This document shows, one piece after another, positions 17,385 through 26,831 of a stretch of DNA of 64,000 bases; positions within the stretch are counted from its first letter, which is position 1, and each line of letters starts with the position of its first letter. The stretch covers positions 453,482 to 517,481 of the forward strand of contig NZ_BMZB01000002.1 in assembly GCF_014652575.1 (NCBI RefSeq), read 5' to 3'. Under the pieces are notes generated by a model. The model was not told the DNA's origin and did no database searches. It saw only the letters and a program-made list of their open reading frames with translations. The position numbers and the translations under genes were made by a program. The DNA is from Asticcacaulis endophyticus (GTDB taxonomy: Bacteria; Pseudomonadota; Alphaproteobacteria; Caulobacterales; Caulobacteraceae).

Positions 17385-18260
17385 TTAGCTGGCCTTTTTA
17401 CGGGGCGCTTTGGTGGAAGTTTTGGCGGTGGCGGATTTGGTTTTTGCCGTCGTCTTGGCTTTAGGTTTCGCTGCCGGTTTCTCACCCTCCTTATCCTGCA
17501 AACTTTTGCGCAGAGCATCCATCAGGTTGATGACCTTGGCGGCGGGACGGTCTTCCTCGACCGCCGTGGGTTCGCGGTTTTCGTTTTTGGAGTCGATTAG
17601 CTCCTGTAAGGCCTGCCGGTAATGGTCCTTGAACTTACCCGCATCGAAATCGGCGGTCTTGCGGCGGATCAGTTCCTTGGCCAGATCCAGTTCTTCGGTC
17701 GAGGCGGTGGCGTCGATATCCTCAAAATACGGGTCCGATTCGCGCAGTTCATCTTCATAGCGTAGGGTGTGCAACAACAACCCGCTGCCGCACGGCTTGA
17801 CCGAACACAGACGTTCGCGCCCGCCGATTGCCAACTGGCCCAGACCGACCTTCTTGGTCTGGCGCAGGGCGTCGCGGATCACGGCAAAGGTATCTTCGTC
17901 GGCGGATTTTTGCGGGGCGACGAAATAGGGGCTGTCGAAATAGATGTCGTCAATGTCAGCCGCGTCGGCAAACTGTACGATATCGAGCGTGCGCGACGAC
18001 GGGATTTTCAGGTCTTTGATTTCATCCGGTTCGATCAGGACATATTCACCCTTTTCGACCTCATAGCCCTTGATGATGTCGTCGCGTTCCACCTCGGTGC
18101 CATCATCAGTGACGTTCTGGTGGCGGATGCGCTGACCGGTCTTACGGTAGATTTCGTGCATGGCAATGGTACGTGAGCGATTGAGCGCCGAATAGATACT
18201 GACCGGCAAGGTCACCAGCGACATACGCAGATTGCCGCTCCAATAGGGTCGCAAAGCCAT
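17385..18260 (-). CDS. ku: Ku protein for non-homologous end joining
   Basis: 291 residues; bacterial Ku forms a homodimeric ring on DNA ends and recruits LigD. The N-terminus MALRPYWSGNLRMSLVTLPV, then MHEIYRKTGQRIRHQNV, then YVLIEPDEIKDLKIPSSRTL is diagnostic. The last ~50 residues are a lysine/alanine-rich tail (KPKAKTTAKTKSATAKTSTK) that probably threads DNA, as known for long-tailed bacterial Ku. GGAGG lies 6 bases before the ATG. Ku-LigD organisation with no gap indicates a dedicated repair operon. Confidence 0.96.
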   Translation of the reverse strand: MALRPYWSGNLRMSLVTLPVSIYSALNRSRTIAMHEIYRKTGQRIRHQNVTDDGTEVERDDIIKGYEVEKGEYVLIEPDEIKDLKIPSSRTLDIVQFADAADIDDIYFDSPYFVAPQKSADEDTFAVIRDALRQTKKVGLGQLAIGGRERLCSVKPCGSGLLLHTLRYEDELRESDPYFEDIDATASTEELDLAKELIRRKTADFDAGKFKDHYRQALQELIDSKNENREPTAVEEDRPAAKVINLMDALRKSLQDKEGEKPAAKPKAKTTAKTKSATAKTSTKAPRKKAS

Positions 18261-18360
18261 TTTGGCCTCCGGATGTGGGTTGCGTCAGGAGGGTGCGCCT
18301 AGTTCACGTAAAAAGTCAGTCGGAATGTCATTTTTATACGGCGGGCCCTAGTCTTAGCCC

Positions 18361-19569
18361 ATGCTTACAAAATCCAAAGACCTGCGCACCGGCAATCCGT
18401 TATGGCTGTCCCAGCCCGTGCCGCGTATTCTCACGTCAAAGCTGACCAAAGATCAGCGCACCGATATCGTCATCATAGGGGCCGGGATTACCGGCGCTAT
18501 GGCGGCGGAATCCTTAAGTGCCGCCGGTTTCAAGGTCATTCTGATTGATCGGCGCGGGCCGTTGAAAGGGGCAACCTCAGCCTCTACCGCCCTGTTGCAG
18601 TATGAGATCGACACGCCGCTGACCGTGCTGTCGGGCCAAATCGGGCGCGATAAGGCCATGCGGGCGTGGCGGCGATCCAAACTGGCGTTGGAGAGCCTTC
18701 ATGCGCGCATAACCTCACTGGGCCTGAAATGCGACGTAAAGCCGGTTTGTTCGCTGTTTCTGGCGGGTAATGTGCTCGATGCCGATGGTCTTAAGCTGGA
18801 GGCCAAAAACCGAAATGAAATCGGGCTTTATACCGATTATCTCACGCGCGATATGTTGAAAAACGATCACGATATCCGCCGGATAGCCGCTCTTAAGGCC
18901 TATGACAATCTGTCGGTCAACCCGGTCAAACTGGCCGGTGGGTTCCTGCTCAAGGCCATTGAGCATGGCGCGCAGGTCTTTGCGCCTGTGACCGCTGAGC
19001 GGGTGGAGACCCACCGCGACGGCGCCGATGTCATAACCGCTGAAGGGCCAGTGATCCGTGCCCGCTATGTTATCTATGCCAGCGGCTATGAGATGCCGAA
19101 AGATATACGCACCCGCCGCCATAGCCTCAATTCGACCTATGCCATAGCGACCCGTCCGCAGCCGGATAAGTTGTGGCCGCAGAAATGCCTGATCTGGGAG
19201 GCGTCCGATCCTTATCTCTATATGCGCTGCACGGCGGATGGCCGGGTCATCTGCGGCGGTGAGGATGAGGAATTTGAGGACGAAGACAAGCGCGATTCTA
19301 TGCTGACGGATAAGGTCGCGCGGCTGGAGGCCAAGCTCAAGGATATGTTCCCGCAGCTTGACACCAAGGCTGATTTTGCCTGGTGCGGCTCATTCGGGGC
19401 CTCGACCACGGGCTTGCCGACCATCGGCGCGGTGCCGGCTAAGGCCAATGTCTTTGCCATCATGGCCTACGGTGGAAATGGTATAACTTTCAGCCGTTTA
19501 GGCGCGGAACTTTTGACGACAACCCTGACTGGCGGGCAGGACCCGGAAGCCGATCTTTTTGGGTTTTGA
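18361..19569 (+). CDS. FAD-dependent oxidoreductase (DAO/glycine-oxidase-like fold)
   Basis: 402 residues. An N-terminal dinucleotide-binding motif TDIVIIGAGITGAMAAESL starts near residue 36 with GxGxxG, followed by a dinucleotide-fold acidic end (ILIDRR) and the GATSAS stretch typical of the D-amino-acid oxidase/DadA superfamily. The C-terminal FAD-closing segment is FGASTTGLPTIGAVP ... VFAIMAYGGNGITFSRLGAE. No signal peptide or membrane anchor. Substrate unknown. Divergent from ku with a 100-base gap; a possible co-directional unit with the heme oxygenase gene downstream, 90 bases away. Confidence 0.85.
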   Translation: MLTKSKDLRTGNPLWLSQPVPRILTSKLTKDQRTDIVIIGAGITGAMAAESLSAAGFKVILIDRRGPLKGATSASTALLQYEIDTPLTVLSGQIGRDKAMRAWRRSKLALESLHARITSLGLKCDVKPVCSLFLAGNVLDADGLKLEAKNRNEIGLYTDYLTRDMLKNDHDIRRIAALKAYDNLSVNPVKLAGGFLLKAIEHGAQVFAPVTAERVETHRDGADVITAEGPVIRARYVIYASGYEMPKDIRTRRHSLNSTYAIATRPQPDKLWPQKCLIWEASDPYLYMRCTADGRVICGGEDEEFEDEDKRDSMLTDKVARLEAKLKDMFPQLDTKADFAWCGSFGASTTGLPTIGAVPAKANVFAIMAYGGNGITFSRLGAELLTTTLTGGQDPEADLFGF

Positions 19570-19659
19570 ATTGGCATGTTGTTAATTTGAGAATTATTCG
19601 CAAATGTGTTGCCGCGCGGCGCTCATCCGTTTAAACTCGCTGTAGAACGGAGCGCAGAC

Positions 19660-20265
19660 ATGAACCAAATCCCGACGCACGATAGCCGCGCGAAACGCCT
19701 GAAAGCGATGACGACCGGCACGCACGATCGGCTGGATAAGTCAGTCATGGCCGGTGATCCGTTTGCCAGCCGGGGTAACTATGCGAAATTCCTGAAGGTT
19801 CAGTATCTGTTTCACCGTGATATTGCGGCCCTTTATCAGGCGGCGGAACTGGACAGCCTGTTGCCGGATCTGGCCGGACGGCGGCGGTTTGAGGTCGTGA
19901 CCCAGGATCTGACGGATCTTGGGGTGGTAGATATCCAAGGCCTTGAGGTCAGCCCCGCACGATTTGTGGCCGGAGATGCCGTTGATGTGCCGACAGCCTT
20001 GGGGTGGTTATATGTCGCCGAAGGCTCCAGTCTGGGGGCGGCTTTTCTGCTTAAATTCGCGGCGAAGCTTGACCTTAACGCGGAATTTGGTGCACGCCAT
20101 CTGGCCCCGGCGGATGAAGGCCGGGGGCTGCATTGGCGCACCTTTACCGCCGCACTCGATAGCGTCGACCTGACGCCTGATGAGGAGCTGCGCGTCGTGG
20201 CGGGGGCGGAAGACGCTTTTGTAAGTGTGCACGACCGGGTGCGGCGATTTCTGACGGTTTCATAA
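19660..20265 (+). CDS. Heme oxygenase, BphO-like
   Basis: 201 residues from the ATG at 19660, which has a GGAG about 8 bases upstream; a longer frame to 19606 lacks support. Bacterial heme oxygenases open heme to biliverdin, releasing iron and CO. The proximal heme ligand is likely H22 in TTGTHDRLDKSVMAG, and the distal helix motif appears as YVAEGSSLGAAFLLK, matching the BphO/HemO subgroup. Such genes often sit beside a bacteriophytochrome, but none is in the window, so iron release is equally plausible. The neighbour downstream is a secreted cupin. Confidence 0.85.
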   Translation: MNQIPTHDSRAKRLKAMTTGTHDRLDKSVMAGDPFASRGNYAKFLKVQYLFHRDIAALYQAAELDSLLPDLAGRRRFEVVTQDLTDLGVVDIQGLEVSPARFVAGDAVDVPTALGWLYVAEGSSLGAAFLLKFAAKLDLNAEFGARHLAPADEGRGLHWRTFTAALDSVDLTPDEELRVVAGAEDAFVSVHDRVRRFLTVS

Positions 20266-20351
20266 CAAATCCGAATGAATCCATGCTGGAACCGTATCGG
20301 TTTTTGGGCGATAAATCTCCTATAGTGGGGGTCACAACAGGGAGAAATTTC

Positions 20352-20777
20352 ATGCGCAATCGTATCATTTTGGCATGTCTGGGCCTGCTGGCCGCAAGTG
20401 TGGCTCAGGCGGGCGAATTGCCGCCCATGGTGATCGTCGATGAGGCGAAAATCGAAAAGGTCGAGCCCAATCCGCACGGTAAGATCGGCCTTAGCACCTC
20501 ATATCGCATCAGCGATCAGGCCCCTAAGCGCAGCATGGAGTTCCGTAAGCGCATCCTGCATGTCGGCTCAGCCATCGGCCTGCATCCGATCAATCACGAT
20601 GAAGTCTATTATGTGCTGTCCGGCACCGGTGAGGTCACCTCGGACGGGGAGACGAAAACCCTGACCGCAGGTATGGCGGCTTATCTCTACACGGGTGCCA
20701 ATGTCGGCATCAAACAGGTTGGCACAGAGCCGCTGACGCTGATTATTTCCTATCCGCTGGCTGAACGGACGAAGTAA
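20352..20777 (+). CDS. Secreted cupin-domain protein
   Basis: 141 residues from the ATG at 20352, with GGGAG 8 bases upstream and a signal peptide (IILACLGLLAASVAQAG). The mature part is a single small beta-barrel: cupin motif 1 reads GLHPINHDEVYYVLSGTGEV (two histidines and a glutamate as possible metal ligands), motif 2 is TLTAGMAAYLYTGANVGIKQ. Could be a periplasmic isomerase, dioxygenase or binding protein. The stop at 20777 faces the carboxylesterase stop at 20788, so the two are convergent. Confidence 0.8.
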   Translation: MRNRIILACLGLLAASVAQAGELPPMVIVDEAKIEKVEPNPHGKIGLSTSYRISDQAPKRSMEFRKRILHVGSAIGLHPINHDEVYYVLSGTGEVTSDGETKTLTAGMAAYLYTGANVGIKQVGTEPLTLIISYPLAERTK

Positions 20778-20787
20778 TTTTATACTG

Positions 20788-22389
20788 TTATGTGCCCGGT
20801 TTTATATAGGGGACGGTGGCAAACAGCCGCCGTTCCTGGGCGCGCGGGTCGTTGTCGATGCGCGGTGTTTGATCGACGATCAGGGTGGCGCGTTGGGTCA
20901 GTTCATAATGCGGCCAGTCGGGGATCAGGACGTTTTGCGGATCGCCGGTGCGAGCGAACTGAATGAGCAGGGTGCTCAAGATATCGGCCACATTCTGGGC
21001 CGCCGCGATCTGCTCAGGCGTGGTGCCGACATTGGCTTCCGGGACATAGATATTGTCGAAGATCAGCCCGATATCATAGCCATGATAGGCCCCCAGTCTG
21101 CCGCCATGCAGGGGCGAGGCGAAATCAAGCTGATACATCCAGGTCGGGGTTAGTTTGGCACCGCGGGCTTCGGCCTGAATGAGGTGCGGTCGCCAGCTTC
21201 GGCCGGCGGTGGCGGCGGCGCGCAATACCTCGGTCGGGGTCATGTGCGGATACCATTGCCGGTAATGGGCGATGACATATTCCGGCGACATATCGACCAG
21301 CATTTCCTTCCCTAGACGCTCCGGCAGGGTCTCCCAGGTCGTGTCGTTGGCGATCATGGCATCGCGCATGAAGGCGGCCGTTTCATGCCGGGTATTGCCG
21401 ATGATCAGCGGCACCTGCGCGGTTTCCTCTGGCGCGTCGGGGTAAAACGGATGGCGATACAGGGTCTTGAAATCGAGCGTGGCGGCAAACAGCACCTTAT
21501 CGCGCGCCACAATCGGATCGGGCGTATCGAGGGCTTTGACCAGCGCATCAACGGGCAGGGTTTTTAGCTGCGACACCTGATCCGGCGTCAGATTAAGCGT
21601 TTTCAGATAGGCCTCGGCACGGCGGGTGGCATTGAGCGGGGCCGACGCAGTGACATGCTGCCCGCTCATGGTCAGGCACTGACGGTACAGGCCATCGGCG
21701 GCGCGCATGGCCATGAGGCCTACGATCTTACCGCCGCCGCCCGATTGCCCGAACAGGGTCACGTTCGACGGATCGCCGCCAAATTCAGCGATATTATCAC
21801 GCACCCATGTGAGCGCCTGAATGATATCAAGGTGGCCAACATTGCCGGAATAGTCGAAATTATCATCCCCGACCGCGGCCCCTAAGCGCGCGAAATAGCC
21901 GTAGCCAAACACATTGAGGCGATGGTTAAGCGTAATGACCACCACATCGCCGCGTGTAGCCAGATTAACACCGTCATAAAGCGGGGACGACCCATCGCCG
22001 GAGGCATGAGCCCCGCCGTGCAGATAGACCAGAACCGGACGCTTTGCGCCATCGTTCAGGGCCGGTGTCCAGATATTGAGGAACAGGCAATCTTCGCTGA
22101 CCGCACCTTTGGCGCTGCGTTGGGGGCAGGCCGGGCCATAGTCAAAGGCATCGCGAACGCCTGTCCACGGCTGCGGCGGGCGGGGCGGCTGAAAGCGATA
22201 GGAGGCTGTGTCGGCCCCATATCGTATGCCTTTGAAGACATGAATGTTGCGCTCGGTGCGGCCACGCACCTTTCCGAACCGGGTAGGGACAATCGGCAGG
22301 GTAGGGGACGCCGATTGCACCTGTCCGGAAGATATGGCCGCACCGAGAGCGACCGCGCCCCCGATAAGGTGGCGGCGCAGCAGTTGCAT
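20788..22389 (-). CDS. Exported type-B carboxylesterase
   Basis: 533 residues with an RR-containing export signal ([16 protein letters not shown]). Family landmarks: FKGIRYG, the SEDCLFLNIWTP block, oxyanion region YLHGGAH, nucleophile elbow TLFGQSGGGGK with S216 (the usual GESAGG has Glu and Ala where this has Gln and Gly), an acidic residue near IIGNTRHETAAF and the late histidine in GAYHGYDIG. It should cleave carboxylic esters outside the cytoplasm; in this pectin region, removal of acetyl, methyl or feruloyl groups is a reasonable guess. Its start overlaps the kdgD stop by one base (TGATG), so it is co-translated with kdgD. Confidence 0.85.
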   Translation of the reverse strand: MQLLRRHLIGGAVALGAAISSGQVQSASPTLPIVPTRFGKVRGRTERNIHVFKGIRYGADTASYRFQPPRPPQPWTGVRDAFDYGPACPQRSAKGAVSEDCLFLNIWTPALNDGAKRPVLVYLHGGAHASGDGSSPLYDGVNLATRGDVVVITLNHRLNVFGYGYFARLGAAVGDDNFDYSGNVGHLDIIQALTWVRDNIAEFGGDPSNVTLFGQSGGGGKIVGLMAMRAADGLYRQCLTMSGQHVTASAPLNATRRAEAYLKTLNLTPDQVSQLKTLPVDALVKALDTPDPIVARDKVLFAATLDFKTLYRHPFYPDAPEETAQVPLIIGNTRHETAAFMRDAMIANDTTWETLPERLGKEMLVDMSPEYVIAHYRQWYPHMTPTEVLRAAATAGRSWRPHLIQAEARGAKLTPTWMYQLDFASPLHGGRLGAYHGYDIGLIFDNIYVPEANVGTTPEQIAAAQNVADILSTLLIQFARTGDPQNVLIPDWPHYELTQRATLIVDQTPRIDNDPRAQERRLFATVPYIKPGT

Positions 22390-23327
22390 CAGGCGGCGCT
22401 TTTTAAGGCTGAGGGCTGAACCTTGGCAATCAGGGCGGTTAGTTCGGCCATTTCGGCCTCATTCAGGTCGCTTAAGGGGGTGCGTACCGGCCCGGCGGGG
22501 CGGCCAATGGCGGTCATGCCCGCCTTGACGATGGAGACGGCATAGCCCTTGCCCTTATTGCGCAGGGCAATGTAGGGCATGACGAAATCACGCAGACCCG
22601 CCAGAACCGCCGCCTGATCTTCGGCGCGCACGGCGTTATAAAAGCCCAGTGCCCAGTCGGGTAGGAAGTTGAAAATGGCTGACGAATAGGTGGTGACGCC
22701 CAGCTTGAGATAAGGTGCTGCAAAGGTTTCCGCCGTCGGCAGGCCGCCGATATAGGTCAGGCGGTCGCCCATGCGGGTATAGATGCGCGTCATCAGCTCA
22801 ATGTCGCCAACACCGTCTTTGTAGCCAACCAGGTTCGGGTTGCGGTCACAAAGCCGCGCCAGGGCCTCGTCTTCGATGATGCCGTTGTCGCGGTTATAAA
22901 CGATGACGCCGAGTTTGGTGGATTTACAGACCGCATCAATGTGGGCTTCAAAGCCATCCTGCTTGCCGCTGATCAGATAGGGCGGCAGCAGCAAAATACC
23001 GTCCGCGCCGCTTTGTTCAGCCGATTGCGCCAGTTCAACGGCGATCTGCGTACCATAGCCGCAACCGGCCACGACCGGCACCTTGCCCTTGGCTTCATCA
23101 ACGGCAGCGGCCACGACATTGCGCACTTCGGTCAGGCTGAGGGAAAAGAACTCACCGGTGCCGCCGGCGGCAAACAATCCGGCCAGCGGCTTTTCCAGCA
23201 TCCAGGCGCAATGATCGCGGTAGGGCGCTTCGTCGAATTTGTTATCGCTATCGAAATGCGTGACAGGAAAGGACAAAAGTCCGGTTCCGATTGTCTGTGC
23301 CATTTCCTTGGGGCTGATGCCTGCCAT
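22389..23327 (-). CDS. kdgD: 5-dehydro-4-deoxyglucarate dehydratase
   Basis: 312 residues, DapA/NAL superfamily barrel. It converts 5-keto-4-deoxyglucarate to 2-oxoglutarate semialdehyde with loss of CO2 and water, in the oxidative route for galacturonate, glucarate and galactarate. The Schiff-base lysine is K170 in [11 protein letters not shown], with Y144 in VIVYNRDNG and the N-terminal [13 protein letters not shown] substrate loop, which together distinguish KdgD from DapA. It is divergent from the MFS gene and is the first gene of a two-gene unit with the carboxylesterase. Confidence 0.93.
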   Translation of the reverse strand: MAGISPKEMAQTIGTGLLSFPVTHFDSDNKFDEAPYRDHCAWMLEKPLAGLFAAGGTGEFFSLSLTEVRNVVAAAVDEAKGKVPVVAGCGYGTQIAVELAQSAEQSGADGILLLPPYLISGKQDGFEAHIDAVCKSTKLGVIVYNRDNGIIEDEALARLCDRNPNLVGYKDGVGDIELMTRIYTRMGDRLTYIGGLPTAETFAAPYLKLGVTTYSSAIFNFLPDWALGFYNAVRAEDQAAVLAGLRDFVMPYIALRNKGKGYAVSIVKAGMTAIGRPAGPVRTPLSDLNEAEMAELTALIAKVQPSALKSAA

Positions 23328-23589
23328 TACGGGTCTCCGTGTTTACTAAATTTATTGGGGTGATGCGGGCACAGGACATTTCCGTCTGGCGCATTACCCG
23401 GCCACCTCAACGCTACTGGTGCGGCGTGTGATCGTCCAAGCCAAAGGCGGTATTGATCAATGCGCCGAACGCAATGAATGACGCCATCAAAATCTCCCCA
23501 AGTCGTGAAAACTGTGTCTTACTGTCATCAATAAAGTGCCCGGATCGCCCTCAGCGATACACGGGCGGTATGAATACAGCGAGCGAAAC
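23328..23589. promoter_or_regulatory. Divergent promoter region kdgD / MFS with 10-bp palindrome ATTGATCAAT
   Basis: 262 bases without a gene, driving kdgD leftward and the transporter rightward. It contains ATTGATCAAT (23452-23461) followed by GCGCCGAACGCAATGAA. The 10-mer ATCAATGCGC (23456-23465) with trailing GAA and AATGAA recurs upstream of the TonB receptor at 30704, suggesting a shared regulator-binding site. No assigned regulator; the LysR at 26832 is a candidate. Confidence 0.5.
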
Positions 23590-24936
23590 ATGTCACAGGA
23601 TATCACCCGCGATCCGTCCGTAGCGGCGAATGCGGCGACCACAAAACCCACCCATGTCCGTTACTGGCTGATTGCGTTTTTGTTTATTATCACCACCATC
23701 AACTATGCCGACCGATCGACCTTTTCGATTGCGGGGGCATCGGCGTCTGAGGCGCTGGGGCTGTCGCCGGTCGATATGGGCTTTATTTTGTCGGCGTTCG
23801 GCTGGGCCTATGTGGCCGCCCAAATCCCCGGCGGCGCTTTGCTGGATCGGTTCGGCGTCAAGCGGGTCTATGTCGGAGCCATCGCGCTGTGGTCAATATT
23901 CACGGCCTTTCAGGGCTTTGTGGGCTTAATCGGCGGATTGTCGATCATCGGCTCTTTGTTTGTGTTGCGGTTTCTGGTGGGGCTTGCCGAAGCGCCGTCC
24001 TTTCCCGGCAATGCCCGCATCGTGGCGGCGTGGTTTCCGGCGTCTGAGCGCGGCACAGCGTCGGCCATCTTTAACTCGGCGCAGTATTTCGCTCTGGTGG
24101 CTTTTGCGCCCTTGATGTCATGGCTGGTGCATGATTTTGGGTGGCGGTCCGTGTTTTATGTCATGGGCGCGCTCGGTCTGGTGGCCGCTTTCGCCTTTGC
24201 CAAATTCGTGCAGAGCCCGGAAAAGCACCCGATGGTCAATGCCGGTGAACTGGCGATCATGAAGGACGGCGGCGCCGTGACTATGGAGGCCAAGGCGAAA
24301 GGGGACAAGGCGGGGTTCAGCTTCGCGCGCCTTAAGGTGCTTTTGACCAACCGGATGCTGCTGGGGATCTATCTGGCGCAATATTGCATTAATGTGCTGA
24401 CCTATTTCTTCGTGACGTGGTTTCCGATCTACCTCGTCAAAGAGCGCGGCCTGAACATCATGCAGGCGGGTTTTGCGGCGGCAGCACCGGCCCTGTGCGG
24501 CTTTATCGGCGGGCTGGTCGGCGGGTTCCTGTCGGACTATCTGCTCAAAAAATCCGGCAATGTCAGTGCATCGCGTAAGACCCCGATCTTTATTGGCATG
24601 ACGCTGGCCTTATCCATCATCGCCTGCGCCTATGTCGATCAGGAATGGCTGATCATCACCCTGATGGCGGTGGCGTTCTTTGGTAAGGGCGTGGCGTCGC
24701 TCGGCTGGGCGGTGGTGTCGGATGTCGCCCCGCGCGAATATATCGGTCTGGCAGGCGGCGTGTTTAACATGTTCGGCAATACGGCAGGCATCGTCACCCC
24801 GATCGTCATCGGCTATATCGTCGCCGCGACCGGATCGTTTGATGGCGCCTTGATCTATGTCGGTCTGCACTGCCTCGTCACCATGGTGGCATTCGGACTG
24901 ATTACGGGTAAGATCGAACGTTTGAAGATGTCGTGA
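23590..24936 (+). CDS. MFS transporter for acid sugars (hexuronate/glucarate type, ACS family)
   Basis: 448 residues from the ATG at 23590; an in-frame extension to 23536 has no export or membrane character. Twelve hydrophobic helices can be traced. Helix 1 has the family's ITTINYADRSTFSIA, the 2-3 loop has the MFS signature GGALLDRFGVKRVY, and helix 4 has RFLVGLAEAPSFPGNARIVA, as in ExuT/GudP/GarP transporters that import hexuronates or aldarates with protons. It is divergent from kdgD, which uses aldarate-derived substrate, and is followed 14 bases later by an exported protein. Confidence 0.9.
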   Translation: MSQDITRDPSVAANAATTKPTHVRYWLIAFLFIITTINYADRSTFSIAGASASEALGLSPVDMGFILSAFGWAYVAAQIPGGALLDRFGVKRVYVGAIALWSIFTAFQGFVGLIGGLSIIGSLFVLRFLVGLAEAPSFPGNARIVAAWFPASERGTASAIFNSAQYFALVAFAPLMSWLVHDFGWRSVFYVMGALGLVAAFAFAKFVQSPEKHPMVNAGELAIMKDGGAVTMEAKAKGDKAGFSFARLKVLLTNRMLLGIYLAQYCINVLTYFFVTWFPIYLVKERGLNIMQAGFAAAAPALCGFIGGLVGGFLSDYLLKKSGNVSASRKTPIFIGMTLALSIIACAYVDQEWLIITLMAVAFFGKGVASLGWAVVSDVAPREYIGLAGGVFNMFGNTAGIVTPIVIGYIVAATGSFDGALIYVGLHCLVTMVAFGLITGKIERLKMS

Positions 24937-24950
24937 GGGCTGGAGTGCGT

Positions 24951-26789
24951 ATGAATCGTCGTCATTTCCTGCTGGGGGCCACAGCCGCCGCTGCCTTCAC
25001 AACCTTGCCTGTTACCCGTGCCACGGCCCACAGCATCACTACGCCCATGACCCCGCCGGAGTGGGCGCTGCTGCAACGTGAGGCGCTAAGGGTTCAGAGC
25101 GAGGCGGTCGAAGTCTTCTACAACCGTTATTTCGATGAACGCGGCTATTTCCAGTGTTTTGAACGCTGGGGCGCCAATGATGGGCCGGACGATGCCATCG
25201 AAAACTGCAATGACTGGCCGCACCTTCATGCGCTGGGTGGGTCTGACCGGGTGCTAGAGCTATATTCCAAGGCCTGGGAAGGTCATCTCAAGCAGTATTC
25301 CGGGCTGAAAACCGTTGAGACCGAGATAGCGCGCGACGGCATGTACCACCGCGAATTTCCGGTCATGAACGACTGGCAGCACCTGTCGGAAGGGCTGTCG
25401 GTGTTTAACCTGATGGGGTTGTCAGCGCCGCACGATCCGGCCTTTCAGGATCGCGCCCGCCGGTTTTCCGGCTTTTATACCGGTGAGTACAAGACCGCCC
25501 CCAACTATGATCCGCGCCGTAAGCTGATGCGGTCGATGATCAATGGCTCGAAGGGCCCGCTGCTGCGCAAAGCCACGGCGCTGGACTGGGCCGGTGATCC
25601 GTTTGACCCGACCGGCTTTTTCATGGAGCACGGCGAGACGACCTATCAGGAAACGCTGGATCACTATGTTGAGTATACCGACGTGGTGGGCGACAGCCCC
25701 CTGAACCTTCAGGCGACCAGTCTGGTCATGAATGCCTATATGATTTCGGGTGAGCGCAAATATCGCGACTGGATCACGACCTATCTGGATGCGTGGATCG
25801 AGCGCGCTAAGCGTAACAACAACATCTTCCCCAGCTATGTTGACCTGAAAGGGCGCATCGGCGGGCCGGAAAAAGCATGGTACGGCAACGTCTATGGCTG
25901 GGGGTTTTCGCCGGTCGATCCGGTGTCGGGTCAGCGCGAAGACCGCAACCGGGTGCCGCGGGCCATCGTGGCCTTTTTGAACGCCTACTTGCTGACCGGT
26001 GATGACAAGTATCTTCAGGTTTGGCGTGATCAAACCGATGCCATCAATGCGCAGGGCAAAACCGAAGGCGGCGTGGCGGTGATCCCGACCATGTTCGGCA
26101 GGTGCGGCCCCTATAGCTATAAGCCCGGCCCGTACCGCACCAATGGGCTGGACATCTGGTACATGTCGATGCGCCAAAGCGATTACGCGCGCGCCGACAC
26201 CAATCACCCGTGGGTGCAATATCTTAGCGGCCAAAATGCCGGTTATCCGGTTACCGCTTTGCGCGACACGCTGGAGACCGTGCGCAAAAAAATGGACACT
26301 CTGGCCAAAGACACGACCACCAAAGAGACCCGTCTGGCCGATGCGCTTTTGAAGTTCAATCCGGCGACGGTGACGCCCCTGCTGCACCTGATGTGCGGGG
26401 CGATCCATATTGCGCGGCCAACCTGGTCAAAGACCTCCCCGCCGCAGGGTGGGGCGCTGCTCTATGCCCGTTTGCGCTATTTCGATCCGGTCAAACGCAG
26501 GGCCGGTATCCCCGAAGATGTGGCGGCACTGGTCAGCGAACTGACTGATACCTCAACGACGGTGACGCTGGTCAACACCCATCCGTTTCGGGCAAGGACG
26601 GTCACCATACAGGCCGGTGGTTATGGCGAGCATCAGTTTGTCTCTATGGATTTAGGGGGCACGAAAACCGCTATAGAGGCCAATCAGGTCACGTTGGAGC
26701 TGGCCCCCGGCAGCGGTGCCGTCATCAGGTTCGATATGCGCCGCCATGTCAATGCGCCGACGCTATCCCATCCGTGGGATCGGGTGTGA
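24951..26789 (+). CDS. Tat-exported protein of unknown function, probable alpha-helical toroid enzyme
   Basis: 612 residues. The ATG at 24951 is chosen because GGAG lies 6 bases upstream and a Tat signal begins here (MNRRHFLLGATAAAAFTTL). I do not recognise a characterised family. The body has repeated helix pairs with acidic/aromatic clusters: GYFQCFERWGANDGPDDAIE, NCNDWPHLHALGG, REFPVMNDWQHLSEGLSVFN, YVEYTDVVGDSPLNLQATSL, WYGNVYGWGFSPVDP. This resembles (alpha/alpha)-barrel glycosidases and lyases. The last ~100 residues look beta-rich (VTLVNTHPFRARTVTIQAGG). Placed after the MFS gene in a pectin region, a carbohydrate-active role is likely but unproven. Confidence 0.75.
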   Translation: MNRRHFLLGATAAAAFTTLPVTRATAHSITTPMTPPEWALLQREALRVQSEAVEVFYNRYFDERGYFQCFERWGANDGPDDAIENCNDWPHLHALGGSDRVLELYSKAWEGHLKQYSGLKTVETEIARDGMYHREFPVMNDWQHLSEGLSVFNLMGLSAPHDPAFQDRARRFSGFYTGEYKTAPNYDPRRKLMRSMINGSKGPLLRKATALDWAGDPFDPTGFFMEHGETTYQETLDHYVEYTDVVGDSPLNLQATSLVMNAYMISGERKYRDWITTYLDAWIERAKRNNNIFPSYVDLKGRIGGPEKAWYGNVYGWGFSPVDPVSGQREDRNRVPRAIVAFLNAYLLTGDDKYLQVWRDQTDAINAQGKTEGGVAVIPTMFGRCGPYSYKPGPYRTNGLDIWYMSMRQSDYARADTNHPWVQYLSGQNAGYPVTALRDTLETVRKKMDTLAKDTTTKETRLADALLKFNPATVTPLLHLMCGAIHIARPTWSKTSPPQGGALLYARLRYFDPVKRRAGIPEDVAALVSELTDTSTTVTLVNTHPFRARTVTIQAGGYGEHQFVSMDLGGTKTAIEANQVTLELAPGSGAVIRFDMRRHVNAPTLSHPWDRV

Positions 26790-26797
26790 TATCCTAT

Positions 26798-26828
26798 TAT
26801 ACCTCCCCGGCATAGCCAGGGAGGTATA
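26798..26828. terminator. Bidirectional terminator
   Basis: TATACCTCCC (26798-26807) and GGGAGGTATA (26819-26828) pair perfectly around an 11-base loop, between two converging genes (stop codons at 26789 and 26832). A/T-rich outer stems suit termination both ways. Confidence 0.75.
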
Positions 26829-26831
26829 GAC

